The translations under genes and the position numbers were made by a program. The notes beneath the pieces are model-generated. The model had not been told where the DNA came from and made no database searches. It saw nothing but the letters and a program-made list of their open reading frames with translations. From positions 1 to 6,057 of the forward strand of contig JASLHL010000050.1 of NCBI GenBank assembly GCA_030152225.1: 6,057 nt of DNA, read 5' to 3'. The first letter of the stretch is position 1. Every line of letters begins with the position of its first letter. The DNA is from Flavobacterium sp. (GTDB lineage Bacteria; Bacteroidota; Bacteroidia; Flavobacteriales; Flavobacteriaceae). This document shows, in pieces, positions 5,914-6,057 of the stretch.

Positions 5914-6057
5914 TTACCCCAACCAAAAAAAGTAAGCCACCACAGCGATAATTACCGCACAAAAAATATTGAGGATAAATCCTGCTTTCATCATTTCCTT
6001 TTGTTGAATGTCACCAGTGCCAAATACAATAGCATTCGGTGGTGTGGCCACTGGAAG
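5914..6057 (-). CDS. DASS/SLC13-family sodium:anion symporter, C-terminal fragment
   Basis: On the minus strand the frame enters at the window edge and runs 47 codons to TAA (complement of 5914-5916). The protein begins LPVATPPNAIVFGTG, the signature of the divalent anion:sodium symporter family (sulfate, succinate and other dicarboxylate carriers). It continues through a short polar linker (DIQQKEMMKAG) into a final hydrophobic helix of about 20 residues ending YFFWLG, as expected for an inner-membrane carrier C-terminus. The rest of the gene, its start and its promoter lie outside the window. Substrate specificity cannot be told from this fragment. It converges on ietS with only 4 nt between the two stop codons, leaving no space for a separate terminator. 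Confidence 0.88.
   Translation of the reverse strand, partial: LPVATPPNAIVFGTGDIQQKEMMKAGFILNIFCAVIIAVVAYFFWLG

Noticed and set aside
1..6057. CRISPR array, tRNA/rRNA genes, insertion sequence ends
   Set aside because: No regularly spaced repeats, cloverleaf-like sequences, transposase motifs or long terminal inverted repeats were seen on either strand.

Overview
The window looks like chromosomal DNA of a member of the Bacteroidota, probably a flavobacterium. It is AT-rich. The only clear promoter element has the phylum's TAxxTTTG form. The main genes lack strong Shine-Dalgarno sequences, and the two flanking genes resemble flavobacterial housekeeping genes. The genus cannot be fixed by reading alone.

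Layout. Positions 1-97 are an AT-rich leader with no convincing promoter. Positions 98-1996 (+) encode a long (632 aa), atypical amidophosphoribosyltransferase (PurF-like), followed by a strong intrinsic terminator at 2019-2053. Positions 2054-2493 are a gap of about 440 bp without a convincing gene. It holds a small hairpin, two doubtful short ORFs and, at its right end, a promoter whose -7 element almost touches the next start codon. Positions 2494-3450 (+) encode a 318-aa AAA+ ATPase. After an 11-nt spacer, positions 3462-5909 (+) encode an 815-aa cytoplasmic subtilisin-type (S8) serine protease. At the right edge, 5914-6057 (-) is the C-terminal end of a DASS/SLC13-family sodium:anion symporter, convergent with the protease gene and only 4 nt from it.

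The ATPase and protease form one two-gene operon matching the ietAS architecture. That locus was first described on Agrobacterium plasmid pTiC58 as a plasmid-stabilising toxin-antitoxin pair (IetS protease toxin, IetA ATPase antitoxin). Related loci were later reported as anti-phage defence systems. All expected catalytic motifs are intact in both proteins: Walker A and B, sensor 1 and arginine finger in IetA; Asp, His, Asn and Ser in IetS. The likely working model is that IetA restrains or directs the IetS protease, and that a trigger such as phage infection or loss of the locus releases it. The trigger and substrate are unknown.

The system is therefore not new as a class. The less-described points are the probably leaderless ietA mRNA, the cluster of start and stop codons at the ietA/ietS junction, the uncharacterised N- and C-terminal regions of IetS, and the altered glutaminase and iron-sulfur positions of the PurF-like protein. 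The pair sits as a single cargo module between two ordinary metabolic or transport genes, as expected for a defence-gene insertion site.
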